From Candidatus Litorirhabdus singularis (GTDB taxonomy: Bacteria > Pseudomonadota > Gammaproteobacteria > Pseudomonadales > Halieaceae): DNA of 64,000 bases. Position 1 is the first letter of the stretch. Each line of letters starts with the position of its first letter. The stretch covers positions 124,001-188,000 of the forward strand of contig NZ_SHNN01000002.1 in the NCBI RefSeq assembly GCF_026262625.1, read 5' to 3'. A model generated the notes under the pieces. It saw only the letters and a program-made list of their open reading frames with translations, did not search any database and was not told where the DNA came from. The position numbers and the translations under genes are program-made. Positions 8,807 through 17,159 of this stretch are shown piece after piece.

Positions 8807-10420
8807 ATGGAGTATGTTTACAGCCTAACGGTTGCTCTTTTTCTGACAATTTCACTGATCCCACTCTTGATCAGAGTGTCGGCTCGTCTGGGCTTGGTCG
8901 ACGACCCTTCTGCGGAGCGTAAAGTCCATGAGAAGGTCATGCCGCGCACTGGAGGCTTGGGCATTATCGTCGGGGCAGCTATTCCACTATTTTTCCTGCT
9001 GCCGTTTGATGGCTATATCGTATACCTGTTCATTGGCAGTGCCATTATCATTCTGTTTGGTCTTTTGGATGATCGCTTTGAACTAAACTACAAATGGAAG
9101 CTATTTGGACAGGGCCTGGCTGCAGTAGTTGTTATGTCCGGTGGTATCGTGGCGGAGCAGTTTCCCTTTTTTGGCCTTTCAGCGGTGCCGGTTTGGATCG
9201 CTTATCCGGTGACCTTTTTCTTTCTGATCGGTGTGGTAAACGGCGTTAACTTTTCCGACGGTCTGGATGGTTTGGCTGCCGGTACTTCGATTATGGTGCT
9301 GTTGCTGATATTCGCACTGGCGGTGCAGTCAGGAGATACGGTAGCGGCCCTGGTATCAGTAACCTTGGTGGGTGGAGTGCTGGGTTTTTTACGCTACAAC
9401 ACCTTTCCTGCGAATATCTTTATGGGGGATTCTGGTAGTCAGTTTCTCGGCTTTGTTATCGCTTGCTTGGCCATTGAAGTCACGCAGAGTGGTACGTCAC
9501 CCTATAGTGCTTTCCTACCCATACTACTGCTGGGTATCCCCATTATGGACATCCTGCAGGTAGTGCCGGTTCGGGTGCATAAGAAGCTGCCATTGCCGGG
9601 ACCCGATAAAGAGCACTTTCATCACCAGATAGGTAAGCTGGGCTTTCGTCACGCAGAAGTCGTCGCCATTATCTATGTTCTGCAGACTGTGCTTATGGTG
9701 TCAGCGTTTTGGCTGCGGTTTGAGCATGACTATGTGGTTGCAGCTTTTTATGCGGCGTTCGTTATTGTCATTCTCGGGGCCCTGTTACTTGGCAATTGGA
9801 ATGAGTGGCAGTTCAGGTATAAACAGCGCCAGCATACTGGTACAGAGAGACGTAACCGATATTTACGTCGACTCGATTGGTATTTCCATAATTCGGCGAT
9901 GCTGTTGGCGATCTTGCTGGGCGGTTTTTATGTGACCAGTGCAATTTTTCTCGGTGGACTTTCGGGTTGGTGGGCCGGGCTGGGCGCCATAATATTGACT
10001 TTCGCGATCACCTGCATTGTTTCTCTGCGCGAGCGGCTAAAGATTGTCTATCGCATAGGACTCTATGCGGTCAGCGTGGTGTTTGCCTATTGGGTGGTGG
10101 GGTTAGATGCCGCGGATACCTCGTTTAAGGCGCTCATCGCCTATTTGCTGGTGCTGTTGATAGCCTTGGTGCTGGCGGTTCGTATGACCCGTAAGCAGGA
10201 GTTTTCTTTGACGACCCAAGATTTGTTGCTGTTGTTGGTGCTGATCGTGCTACCACAATTGCCTTTTGAGGTATTGCAGCAGAATGAAGTGGGCTTTATT
10301 GCATTAATAGTGGCATTACTAATGTATGCCAGTGAATTTATACTGAACAGAGGCACCCGGGCGGCAGCGTTCGCGGTCGGGTGTGCGTTAGCAGGAATGC
10401 TGGCGGTCTTTTTCTCATGA
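8807..10420 (+). CDS. Polyprenyl-phosphate glycosyl-1-phosphate transferase, MraY/WecA family
   Basis: A 537-aa multi-spanning enzyme that probably starts a lipid-linked glycan by moving a sugar-1-phosphate onto undecaprenyl phosphate. Family signatures are LLDDRFELNYKWK (D88, D89), FSDGLDGLAAG (D151, D154), GDSGSQFLGF (D208) and the His-rich EHFHHQIGKLGF near 270. It is about 180 residues longer than WecA. The extra C-terminal part holds roughly six more hydrophobic helices (LLLLLVLIVLPQLPF and others) of unknown role. Its ATG is two bases after the exosortase stop and its TGA overlaps an ATG at 10417. Confidence 0.92.
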   Translation: MEYVYSLTVALFLTISLIPLLIRVSARLGLVDDPSAERKVHEKVMPRTGGLGIIVGAAIPLFFLLPFDGYIVYLFIGSAIIILFGLLDDRFELNYKWKLFGQGLAAVVVMSGGIVAEQFPFFGLSAVPVWIAYPVTFFFLIGVVNGVNFSDGLDGLAAGTSIMVLLLIFALAVQSGDTVAALVSVTLVGGVLGFLRYNTFPANIFMGDSGSQFLGFVIACLAIEVTQSGTSPYSAFLPILLLGIPIMDILQVVPVRVHKKLPLPGPDKEHFHHQIGKLGFRHAEVVAIIYVLQTVLMVSAFWLRFEHDYVVAAFYAAFVIVILGALLLGNWNEWQFRYKQRQHTGTERRNRYLRRLDWYFHNSAMLLAILLGGFYVTSAIFLGGLSGWWAGLGAIILTFAITCIVSLRERLKIVYRIGLYAVSVVFAYWVVGLDAADTSFKALIAYLLVLLIALVLAVRMTRKQEFSLTTQDLLLLLVLIVLPQLPFEVLQQNEVGFIALIVALLMYASEFILNRGTRAAAFAVGCALAGMLAVFFS

Positions 10421-10446
10421 AGCGGAAACAAATAGTGGAGTTGAAC

Positions 10447-12837
10447 ATGTTGCAGTTAATCAGACGGGCCCGTGGCCCTTTATTGATGGTTTGTCTGTGT
10501 GGACTTCTCGCAGCCTGTGGTGGCAGTGAAGAAAGAGAAACCAAGTATATGGAGCGGGCGCAGGAGCACTTTGACGCTGGCAATTATGAAAAGGCTACGC
10601 TAGACGTTAAAAATGTGCTGCAGATTAATTCCAAGAATAACGATGCCCGTTTCCTGTCTGCGCTCATCGCCGAAGAGCAACAGGAGTGGCGCAAAGTTTT
10701 TGGCGCACTGAATCTCGTCGTTGAGCAAGATCCCAGTCATATCGAGGCCAACATCAAGCTCGCGCAGCTCTCGCTAGCGCTTAATGACCTTGAAAAGTCC
10801 CGTGGGCATGCTGAAAAGGCGCTGGAGCTGTCTCCAGACAATGCCAAGGCACTGGGTGTGCTGGCTGGCCTGGAGGCCAAAGGTGGAGACCTGCAAAAGG
10901 CCGAAGAGTATGCGCTCCAGGCATTGCAGGTAAACCCTGCAGAGGTCAGCGCCATCGCTATTATGGTGGGTCTCAAGGCCAAGGAAGCGCCTGATGAAGC
11001 CCTTGCCTTTGTCGATGCTGGCATCGCAGCTGAACCTGAAATCGTTAGCCTGCACAAATTGCGCATGCAAATTCTGGAGTTTAAGGGTGACTCTGATGCG
11101 GTTATTGCAGAGTACAAATTGCTGATGGAGTTGGAACCAGAGAATTACACTCAGGTTGCTCAGTTTGCTGAATACTATGTGCAAAAGTTTATGCCTGATG
11201 AGGCAGAGCAATTGCTGCGCGGTGCGGTAGAGGCAAATCCGGAAGCCGACGAACTTAAAATCCATTTGGCTCGTTATTTGCTCAAGCATGTCAGCGTCGA
11301 AGCGGCTATTGCTGAGCTGGAGTCGAATGTTAAAGAGGCACCAGAGAACTTCGTGCTAAGACAAAACCTGGCAACGGCGCTGGTTTCTGCAAACGACCGC
11401 GATGGTGCCAAAAAAGTGCTACTGGAGACGTTTGATTACGATGTGAATGGTGCCAGCGCGCAATCTGCGCGTAATGCGCTGACTTTGCTGGCGCGTCAGG
11501 ATAAGGATATTCCTGCGGCCAAGAAGTGGATTGCAGAAGCTTTGGAAGTAGAGCCTGAAAACAGCGGCGCACTGCTGGCCCGTGCCTCCCTGAAGCTGCA
11601 GGAAGGTGACTTTCGTGGTGCCATACCTGACTTGCGGATGGTTCTGCGTTCTACGCCCGATTCAGTGCGGGCCATGTTGATGCTGGCCGATGCACATCAA
11701 AAGGACGGCTCTACCAGTCTTGCACTGGATAATTATATGTCCGTGCTGCAACTCGCTCCGGACAACACAATTGCCCTGTTTCAGAGCGCCAGGATTATGG
11801 CCGCTCGACAAGACTATGATAGCGCGATTGAAAACCTGGAGAACGTGCTTAAGCAAGACGCGAGCAATTTGCAGTCAATCAATTTGCTGACTGGAATCTA
11901 TTCACAGCAAGGCCGCTGGGACAAGGCTGAGAAGTTGCTTGAGCAGCTTGCGGGCGATGATACCAAGAAGGTGCTAGCAGACCTGCTGAGTGCAGGGGTT
12001 GAACTTAGGCGTGGTGATTTCGATAAAACCCTGGAGCTGACCAGTGCTGTGCTGAAGGCACAACCTGACTTACTGGCAGCGGTACCGTTAGCGGCACGCG
12101 CGTATGCGGGTAACGGTGACCTGGACAGCGGTATAGCGCTTGTCGACGAGTATTTGCAGAAGTTTCCTGAAGCGATTGAGCTGTACGGCATTCAGGGTCA
12201 GCTATACCTTGCCAATCAGCAGCCAAACGAGTCGGCTGCGATATTGGAGCAATCGCTTGAGGTCGCACCGCAACAAGTTCAGACCTACCTGGCTCTGGCG
12301 CGCGTTTATTTCATGCAGGGGAAACGAGCCGAACTGGAGGATCTTTATCAGCGCGGTATCGTGGCTAATCCAGATAATGTAACACTGCGGATGGAACTGG
12401 CGCTGCGCTTTCAGGAGCGGGGTGCCTATGACGATGCTTTGGCGACACTTGAAGAAGCTTATAAGTTGGATGAGAGTTCACAAGGCGTCGCCAACAATCT
12501 GGCGGCTTTGTTGATCGATCACTATCCCAGTGAGGAAAACTTCCGGCGCGCCCAGAGCTTGACCCTGGGTTTTGAGGACTCCAACAGTCCGGCTCTGATT
12601 GATACTGTCGGCTGGCTGCAATATCACCTGGGTAACGTTCCGCAGGCCATTAGTTTGCTAGAGGCTGCGCAGGCGGCCGGTGGTCGCGGTTATGACTACT
12701 TTTATCACCTGGGGTTGGCTTACGCCAAAAACGGCGATATTGAAAAAGCCAAACAACAGCTGGAATTGGTCTTGGTTGATGCTGCCAAGAACTATGCTGG
12801 CTACGCCAAGGCACAGGAAGTCTACGACAGCCTTTAA
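10447..12837 (+). CDS. PrsT-like TPR-repeat lipoprotein of the PEP-CTERM/EPS system
   Basis: About 796 aa, nearly all tetratricopeptide repeats, exported and lipid-anchored. The signal peptide has arginines at 6-9, a hydrophobic core and the lipobox LAAC with Cys24. The repeats (for example NARLAQ-like and AIxLxPDN motifs) run from about residue 35 to the end. The pattern and the position after an exosortase match the PEP-CTERM-system TPR family (PrsT). In-frame starts at 10381 and 10417 exist, but GGAG at 10437-10440 sits six bases before ATG 10447, and only this start gives a normal lipoprotein signal. It probably scaffolds periplasmic or outer-membrane steps of glycan export or protein sorting. 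Its own interaction partners are unknown. Confidence 0.85.
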   Translation: MLQLIRRARGPLLMVCLCGLLAACGGSEERETKYMERAQEHFDAGNYEKATLDVKNVLQINSKNNDARFLSALIAEEQQEWRKVFGALNLVVEQDPSHIEANIKLAQLSLALNDLEKSRGHAEKALELSPDNAKALGVLAGLEAKGGDLQKAEEYALQALQVNPAEVSAIAIMVGLKAKEAPDEALAFVDAGIAAEPEIVSLHKLRMQILEFKGDSDAVIAEYKLLMELEPENYTQVAQFAEYYVQKFMPDEAEQLLRGAVEANPEADELKIHLARYLLKHVSVEAAIAELESNVKEAPENFVLRQNLATALVSANDRDGAKKVLLETFDYDVNGASAQSARNALTLLARQDKDIPAAKKWIAEALEVEPENSGALLARASLKLQEGDFRGAIPDLRMVLRSTPDSVRAMLMLADAHQKDGSTSLALDNYMSVLQLAPDNTIALFQSARIMAARQDYDSAIENLENVLKQDASNLQSINLLTGIYSQQGRWDKAEKLLEQLAGDDTKKVLADLLSAGVELRRGDFDKTLELTSAVLKAQPDLLAAVPLAARAYAGNGDLDSGIALVDEYLQKFPEAIELYGIQGQLYLANQQPNESAAILEQSLEVAPQQVQTYLALARVYFMQGKRAELEDLYQRGIVANPDNVTLRMELALRFQERGAYDDALATLEEAYKLDESSQGVANNLAALLIDHYPSEENFRRAQSLTLGFEDSNSPALIDTVGWLQYHLGNVPQAISLLEAAQAAGGRGYDYFYHLGLAYAKNGDIEKAKQQLELVLVDAAKNYAGYAKAQEVYDSL

Positions 12838-12876
12838 ACCAATTGGCTGACTAGCTCTAGTACCGGCAGATAGATC

Positions 12877-13473
12877 ATGCGGGCATTGATGGGCCTGAGT
12901 TTGCTGGGCGTAGTGGTGGTGATGTTCTGGCTCTGGCTAGAGCCCGCTACCGAGTCGGCTCGTATCACGGGTATGGCTGCGGCTGTCCCTGCGCTGCCTG
13001 TGGCGGATATGCCGGCCGCAGAGCAGCGTCCAGAGCTACCTGGTCCGGTGCAAGAGCCTTCGACAACTACTTACCCGATACCGGAAGTTGACTACTCGTT
13101 TGGTGTAAGCGGTGAAGATTTGCCCCCAGAGCGGCTTGAACAAGTCCAGGCAATGTATAAAGAATCTCTTTTGGGTAATTATGACCATGCTGGTCATATC
13201 GCTCTAGACCTGCTTGAGGATGTGGATCAGTACCCGCAGCACGGCCCCATGCTCTACAGCGCACTCGGTTACTGCTATGAACAACTGGGTTATACAGAGA
13301 TGGCTATTGAGCAATACCGGCTGGCGCTGGCAATATTTCCTGAACATCGTTCAAGCTATAGGTCGATGCGGCGCCTGAATGCTGAGTTTGCTCGCGACAA
13401 TCTACCGCTACCGCCGCTGGTTAAACCGCCCAAAAAAGCAGTGCCGCAACGCCAACGACCGCTGACTGAATAA
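12877..13473 (+). CDS. Small membrane-anchored TPR protein
   Basis: A 198-aa protein with one N-terminal hydrophobic segment at about residues 4-21 (LMGLSLLGVVVVMFWLWL). A Pro/Ala/Glu-rich linker follows to about 70. A short TPR-like helical region at about 85-165 (YKESLLGNYDHAGHIALDL, LGYTEMAIEQYRLAL) comes next, then a basic Pro-rich tail. It follows the TPR lipoprotein by 39 bases and likely works with it at the inner membrane. I do not recognise a named family. Confidence 0.75.
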   Translation: MRALMGLSLLGVVVVMFWLWLEPATESARITGMAAAVPALPVADMPAAEQRPELPGPVQEPSTTTYPIPEVDYSFGVSGEDLPPERLEQVQAMYKESLLGNYDHAGHIALDLLEDVDQYPQHGPMLYSALGYCYEQLGYTEMAIEQYRLALAIFPEHRSSYRSMRRLNAEFARDNLPLPPLVKPPKKAVPQRQRPLTE

Positions 13474-13481
13474 GTCTGGAG

Positions 13482-13502
13482 CGCGTTACGGGGTGTAACG
13501 CG
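13482..13502. terminator. Inverted repeat between convergent genes
   Basis: CGCGTTAC at 13482-13489 pairs with GTAACGCG at 13495-13502 around a five-base loop, giving an 8-bp GC-rich stem between two convergent stops. There is no T-run, so it may be a weak bidirectional terminator or an mRNA-stabilising hairpin. Confidence 0.4.
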
Positions 13503-13516
13503 ATCGTTATTGCGGC

Positions 13517-14788
13517 TTAAGCCGCGCTCTGAGCCTTATCCTTAACCTCTGGATCAAAGGTAATGTACATGCGCTTGATACCATTGACCAGATCAGAACG
13601 GGTGTACTCCAGCTCTTCCATCAGCTTGGGATTGCGGATGCGCGGAATAATTTCTTCCATCATCACCACCAGTTCCAGCCGTGCCAGGTGTGAGCCCAGG
13701 CAAAAATGCTGGCCGATGCCAAAGGCGCGGTGCTGGTTGTACAGGTCGGGCATGCGTTCGGCGCGTTTGACGTCAAACTTCATGGCGTCTTCGCCAAATA
13801 CGCTCTCGTCATGATTCACCGTGTGGTAGTGCATGATGATCTTGTCGCCTTTTTTGATCTGCTGGCCACCCACTTCCATGTCTTCCATGGCGGTGCGGCG
13901 CATCAGAATAAAGGCGGTGTTGTAACGCAGCACCTCTTCACAGGCGTTAGGAATCTTGTCGGGGTTGTCCACCAGGTATTGCAGCTGATCGGGGTTATCC
14001 ATCAACAGGCGCATGGCGTGACTGGTGACGGTGCGGGTAGACTCATTACCCGCTGATATCAGCATCAGGAAGAACCAGACGAACTCGTCCATGTCCAGGC
14101 CCGGGTCTTTGCCGTTGCCGTCGAGCAGGGCGCCGATGATATTGTCCTTTGGATTTTCTGCATGCTCTGCTGCCAGTTTCATGGCGTATTCAATAACCTT
14201 GAAGGAGGCATCCTCGGCAACGCTTTTGTCAGCCGACATCTCCGAGTCCTGGTTGAAGATCATGGCGTTGGTCCACTGAAAGAAGTCCTTGCGGTCTTCT
14301 GCCGGAATGCCGCACAGCTCCAGTATGGCCAGCAACGGCAGTTCCGCGGCGACCTCTTCAACAAATTCGCATTCACCGCGGCTGGCAACCTTGTCGACAA
14401 TTTCCCGGGCAAGATCGCGGAAGCGGTCGGCATAGGAGTTAACGGCTGCCGGGGTGAAACTGGGCCGCACCACCTTGCGCGACTTCATCTGGCGCGGCGG
14501 GTCCATATTGATGGTCATATTGCTATGAATGGCATCAATATCATCCTGAGCGTATTCATCCGCCAGGGCGGTGCGCTCCTGGCTGGAGAACTCCTTCGGG
14601 TGCTTGGAGATAAAGTCGATTTCATTGCGGCCGGTTACCAGCCAGTAGGGCACGCCGCGGGTGGGGTCTTCCATCCAGTGGATGGGCCCAGAGGCGCGAA
14701 TACGAGCCAGTTCGTCATAGGGCATACCGTTGGCATAGGTATCCGGGTCAATCATGTTGGTGAAGTCAGCAAAGGGACAACCGCTCAT
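13517..14788 (-). CDS. Cytochrome P450
   Basis: A soluble bacterial heme monooxygenase of 423 aa. Landmarks are the I-helix AGNEST at 246-251 (oxygen activation), the K-helix E285-x-x-R288, and the heme loop FGIGQHFCLGSHLARLE with the thiolate Cys363. The early part (PYWLVTGRNEIDFISKHP, SSQER) resembles CYP families that oxidise steroid side chains, terpenes or fatty acids, such as the CYP125/142 neighbourhood. That substrate guess is inference. No ferredoxin or reductase gene is adjacent, so electrons must come from elsewhere. It is transcribed divergently from hspQ. Confidence 0.95.
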   Translation of the reverse strand: MSGCPFADFTNMIDPDTYANGMPYDELARIRASGPIHWMEDPTRGVPYWLVTGRNEIDFISKHPKEFSSQERTALADEYAQDDIDAIHSNMTINMDPPRQMKSRKVVRPSFTPAAVNSYADRFRDLAREIVDKVASRGECEFVEEVAAELPLLAILELCGIPAEDRKDFFQWTNAMIFNQDSEMSADKSVAEDASFKVIEYAMKLAAEHAENPKDNIIGALLDGNGKDPGLDMDEFVWFFLMLISAGNESTRTVTSHAMRLLMDNPDQLQYLVDNPDKIPNACEEVLRYNTAFILMRRTAMEDMEVGGQQIKKGDKIIMHYHTVNHDESVFGEDAMKFDVKRAERMPDLYNQHRAFGIGQHFCLGSHLARLELVVMMEEIIPRIRNPKLMEELEYTRSDLVNGIKRMYITFDPEVKDKAQSAA

Positions 14789-14848
14789 GGCGCAGCTCCT
14801 GTAATATGTGTGTCAGTAACTATAAACTACTAGTTGTTAGTCTGGCAA

Positions 14849-14876
14849 CTTGAGTTGGGCGTAATGTGACCCCGAT
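14849..14876 (+). promoter_or_regulatory. Heat-shock (sigma-32) type promoter upstream of hspQ
   Basis: CTTGAGT at 14849-14855, a 14-base spacer, then CCCCGAT at 14870-14876. This is close to the sigma-32 consensus CTTGAAA-N13/15-CCCCAT. It is placed about 85 bases before the hspQ ATG. hspQ is a sigma-32 regulon member in enterobacteria, which makes the match more credible. Confidence 0.6.
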
Positions 14877-14960
14877 CAAGTCCGTAGAATAATCAAGCAA
14901 TGCTGGCGTGGTGGTGGTCGCAAGCGGTATTCTTGCGCCTCGACTCACAGGATCAGAATC

Positions 14961-15290
14961 ATGTTACAGCGCGACGCCAAATTCTCCATCGGTCAGGTAG
15001 TACGCCATCGTATTTATCCCTTTCGCGGGGTGATCTATGACGTGGACCCAACCTTCAACAATACGGACGAATGGTGGGAGTCAATTCCAGAACAGGTACG
15101 CCCACGCAAGGACCAGCCGTTTTACCATCTGCTGGCTGAAAATGACGAAAATACCTACGTGGCCTATGTCTCAGAGCAGAATCTGCTGTTAGACGACTCT
15201 GGCGAACCGGTCAGCCACCCGCAGGTCGGTGATTTCTTTGCCGATTTTCACGGTTCCTTTTACGAAGCGCGGCGCGACTTGGCGCATTAA
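14961..15290 (+). CDS. hspQ: Heat shock protein HspQ (YccV-like)
   Basis: A 109-aa cytoplasmic protein matching HspQ, an adaptor and specificity factor of Lon protease in enterobacteria that also binds hemimethylated DNA. The typical core is visible: KFSIGQVVRHRIYPFRGVI, then DEWWESIP, RPRKDQPFYHLLAEN and YVAYVSEQNL. AGGA eight bases before ATG 14961 supports the start. It is a single gene behind a sigma-32-like promoter, so heat induction is likely. A Lon-substrate-binding-domain protein is encoded 1 kb away, which may be coincidence. Confidence 0.95.
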   Translation: MLQRDAKFSIGQVVRHRIYPFRGVIYDVDPTFNNTDEWWESIPEQVRPRKDQPFYHLLAENDENTYVAYVSEQNLLLDDSGEPVSHPQVGDFFADFHGSFYEARRDLAH

Positions 15291-15328
15291 AGCCCAACGC
15301 CGAGCGCGAGCCGCACATACCCCTGTAC

Positions 15329-16189
15329 CTAACCCTGTACCAGTTCCAGTGCCCGTTTGGCGCGATCTGCCAGTTTGTCTTTGGTACTGGCCAGAACGGG
15401 TAGAATAATCTGATCAGCACCCAAGGCTGCCATGGCAGCAATACTGGCTTTGTCAGACGCTGAGTAAGCGGGTGAAATATGTATTTGCAGTTCCTCCCGG
15501 CTGCGTCCTGCTGTCGCTAGTGCGGCGTCCAGCACTGCCAGGTTCTGCTCCATGCCCGCTGGGGTCATGTTGAAGCCATACCAGCCTTGTCCCAACTCTG
15601 CCACGCGCCGAAAAGCACCCTCGCTTTCGCCACCGAATATCAGTGGTGGATGCGGCATTTGTACAGGTTTTGGGTTCTGATACGCCTTGTCGATATTAAA
15701 ATACTTCCCCTGAAAGTGTGACACTTCGTCGCACCACAGGGTCTTCATCACCGCTACACATTCGCGTGTGCGGCCGGCGCGGTCAGGCCAGGGCACGCCC
15801 AGGGCGGCAAATTCTTCTTTGAGCCAGCCAATGCCGATGCCAAAGTCTACCCGGCCACCCGACAGGTAATCCAGATCAGACACCTGACGCGCGGTGTAAA
15901 CCGGATTGCGCTGCGGCACTATGCAAATGCCTGAGCCCAGACGAATGCTGCGGGTATGAGCGGCCAGAAAGGTAAGGGCAGAGAAGGGGTCTATCAGGCT
16001 TCGGGGGTCGCCCTGTATGCGGCCATCCTCGGTGTATGGATAGCGCGACTCATACTCGGAAAAGAACAGCACGTGTTCTGGTACCCATAAGGAGTGAAAG
16101 CCCAGTTCTTCGACATAGGCTCCTGCCTCGCCAATAAAATCCGGAGCGGTGTATTCGTTAAATGCCATCTGGCAGCCAATTTTGGTCAT
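15329..16189 (-). CDS. LLM-class flavin/F420-type oxidoreductase
   Basis: A 286-aa bacterial-luciferase-like TIM-barrel protein. The barrel start KIGCQMAFNEY, LGFHSLWVPEHVLF, the RLGSGICIVPQRNP strand and GRVDFGIGIGWLKEEFAALG match the TIGR03619-type LLM family. Members use reduced flavin or F420 to oxidise or reduce small organics. Neither cofactor nor substrate can be fixed from sequence. It lies 135 bases downstream of the Lon-domain gene on the same strand. Confidence 0.88.
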   Translation of the reverse strand: MTKIGCQMAFNEYTAPDFIGEAGAYVEELGFHSLWVPEHVLFFSEYESRYPYTEDGRIQGDPRSLIDPFSALTFLAAHTRSIRLGSGICIVPQRNPVYTARQVSDLDYLSGGRVDFGIGIGWLKEEFAALGVPWPDRAGRTRECVAVMKTLWCDEVSHFQGKYFNIDKAYQNPKPVQMPHPPLIFGGESEGAFRRVAELGQGWYGFNMTPAGMEQNLAVLDAALATAGRSREELQIHISPAYSASDKASIAAMAALGADQIILPVLASTKDKLADRAKRALELVQG

Positions 16190-16324
16190 AGCATTACAGG
16201 GCCTGTGCTGGAAATGAATGGACCGCGTGCGTGGGCGCGCGGCTCCGACTCATTCTCGCCAATGGGCTGGCCGCTGGCAACTGTATTGGCTAGTGAACCT
16301 GTGCCTGAGTTTGAATCACCGTGG

Positions 16325-16978
16325 TCAGTTGATCTCAGACCCCATGGCGTTAATCATGTCCAATACGGTGGTCAGGCGCTGTTGGGCATCGGTCATTTCC
16401 AGCAGGTGTTGGGAGGTATCGGCCGGCATACCCAGTAGCCCGGCGACCGCAAAGCTGAACTTTGTGGCGGGCATAGACTGCCAAAACTCACTTTGCAGCA
16501 TCTCCTGTGCGTCTTCGTTGGCGTGGGTCATTGCCAGCAGGCGGGTGAGTATTTTGGCCTGTGACTGCTCCAGCTCTACCAATGCCGGGCCCTCGCAGGC
16601 GACATCAGGCAGCTCTTCGCAGGCCCAGATGCTAAACGGCAGGGTCTGCTTTTCTTCACGCAATTGCAGTCGCACGCTGGTATCTACCTGAATTAGCAGA
16701 CGCCCATCATCGAGCTCTTCCAGTAATTCCACCGGCCCGGCGGAGAAAATATCCCAGGGCTTGTAGGTAGATTGATTGCTGTTCAGCGCATCGGCCACGG
16801 TCTGGTCGCTGGATTTTTCATGGACCACCTTCTCGGTATGGCACACTCCCATGAACATATTGTGCTCGATGCAGTGGGTGACCATCTGCCGGTAGCGTGG
16901 CTCGAACACGTGCAGGGGGCAGGGTACGCCAGGAAAGTTGACCGAGTTGGGGATGGGGAACAGTGCGACATCAATCAT
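16325..16978 (-). CDS. LON peptidase substrate-binding domain protein
   Basis: A 217-aa stand-alone Lon N-terminal domain without ATPase or protease parts. The N-terminus ALFPIPNSVNFPGVPCPLH followed by VFEPRYRQMV is the hallmark of the Lon-substrate-binding family (PF02190). Such proteins are common in Gammaproteobacteria and their exact job is not established; binding of damaged or hydrophobic peptides is the usual suggestion. It is divergent from the sulfotransferase gene at 17160. Confidence 0.88.
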   Translation of the reverse strand: MIDVALFPIPNSVNFPGVPCPLHVFEPRYRQMVTHCIEHNMFMGVCHTEKVVHEKSSDQTVADALNSNQSTYKPWDIFSAGPVELLEELDDGRLLIQVDTSVRLQLREEKQTLPFSIWACEELPDVACEGPALVELEQSQAKILTRLLAMTHANEDAQEMLQSEFWQSMPATKFSFAVAGLLGMPADTSQHLLEMTDAQQRLTTVLDMINAMGSEIN

Positions 16979-17159
16979 AGGGTTTCATACTAATCAGTTT
17001 TAAGGTCGGGACAGGTTTAGGCTTACGCCAGATATAGGGTAAATTACGTGTTGCGCGAGCTAATAGATTACCACTGCCTCAGGTTTCGGTGCCAATGCAA
17101 ATAGCATCATAGAATGGCGCTATCGCCTGTAGGTGGTCACATATGAGAGGAAACACAGC

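Noticed and set aside
14162-14833. 223-aa + strand frame opposite the P450
   Set aside because: The P450 on the other strand has all its motifs; the antisense frame has no recognisable domain or ribosome site.
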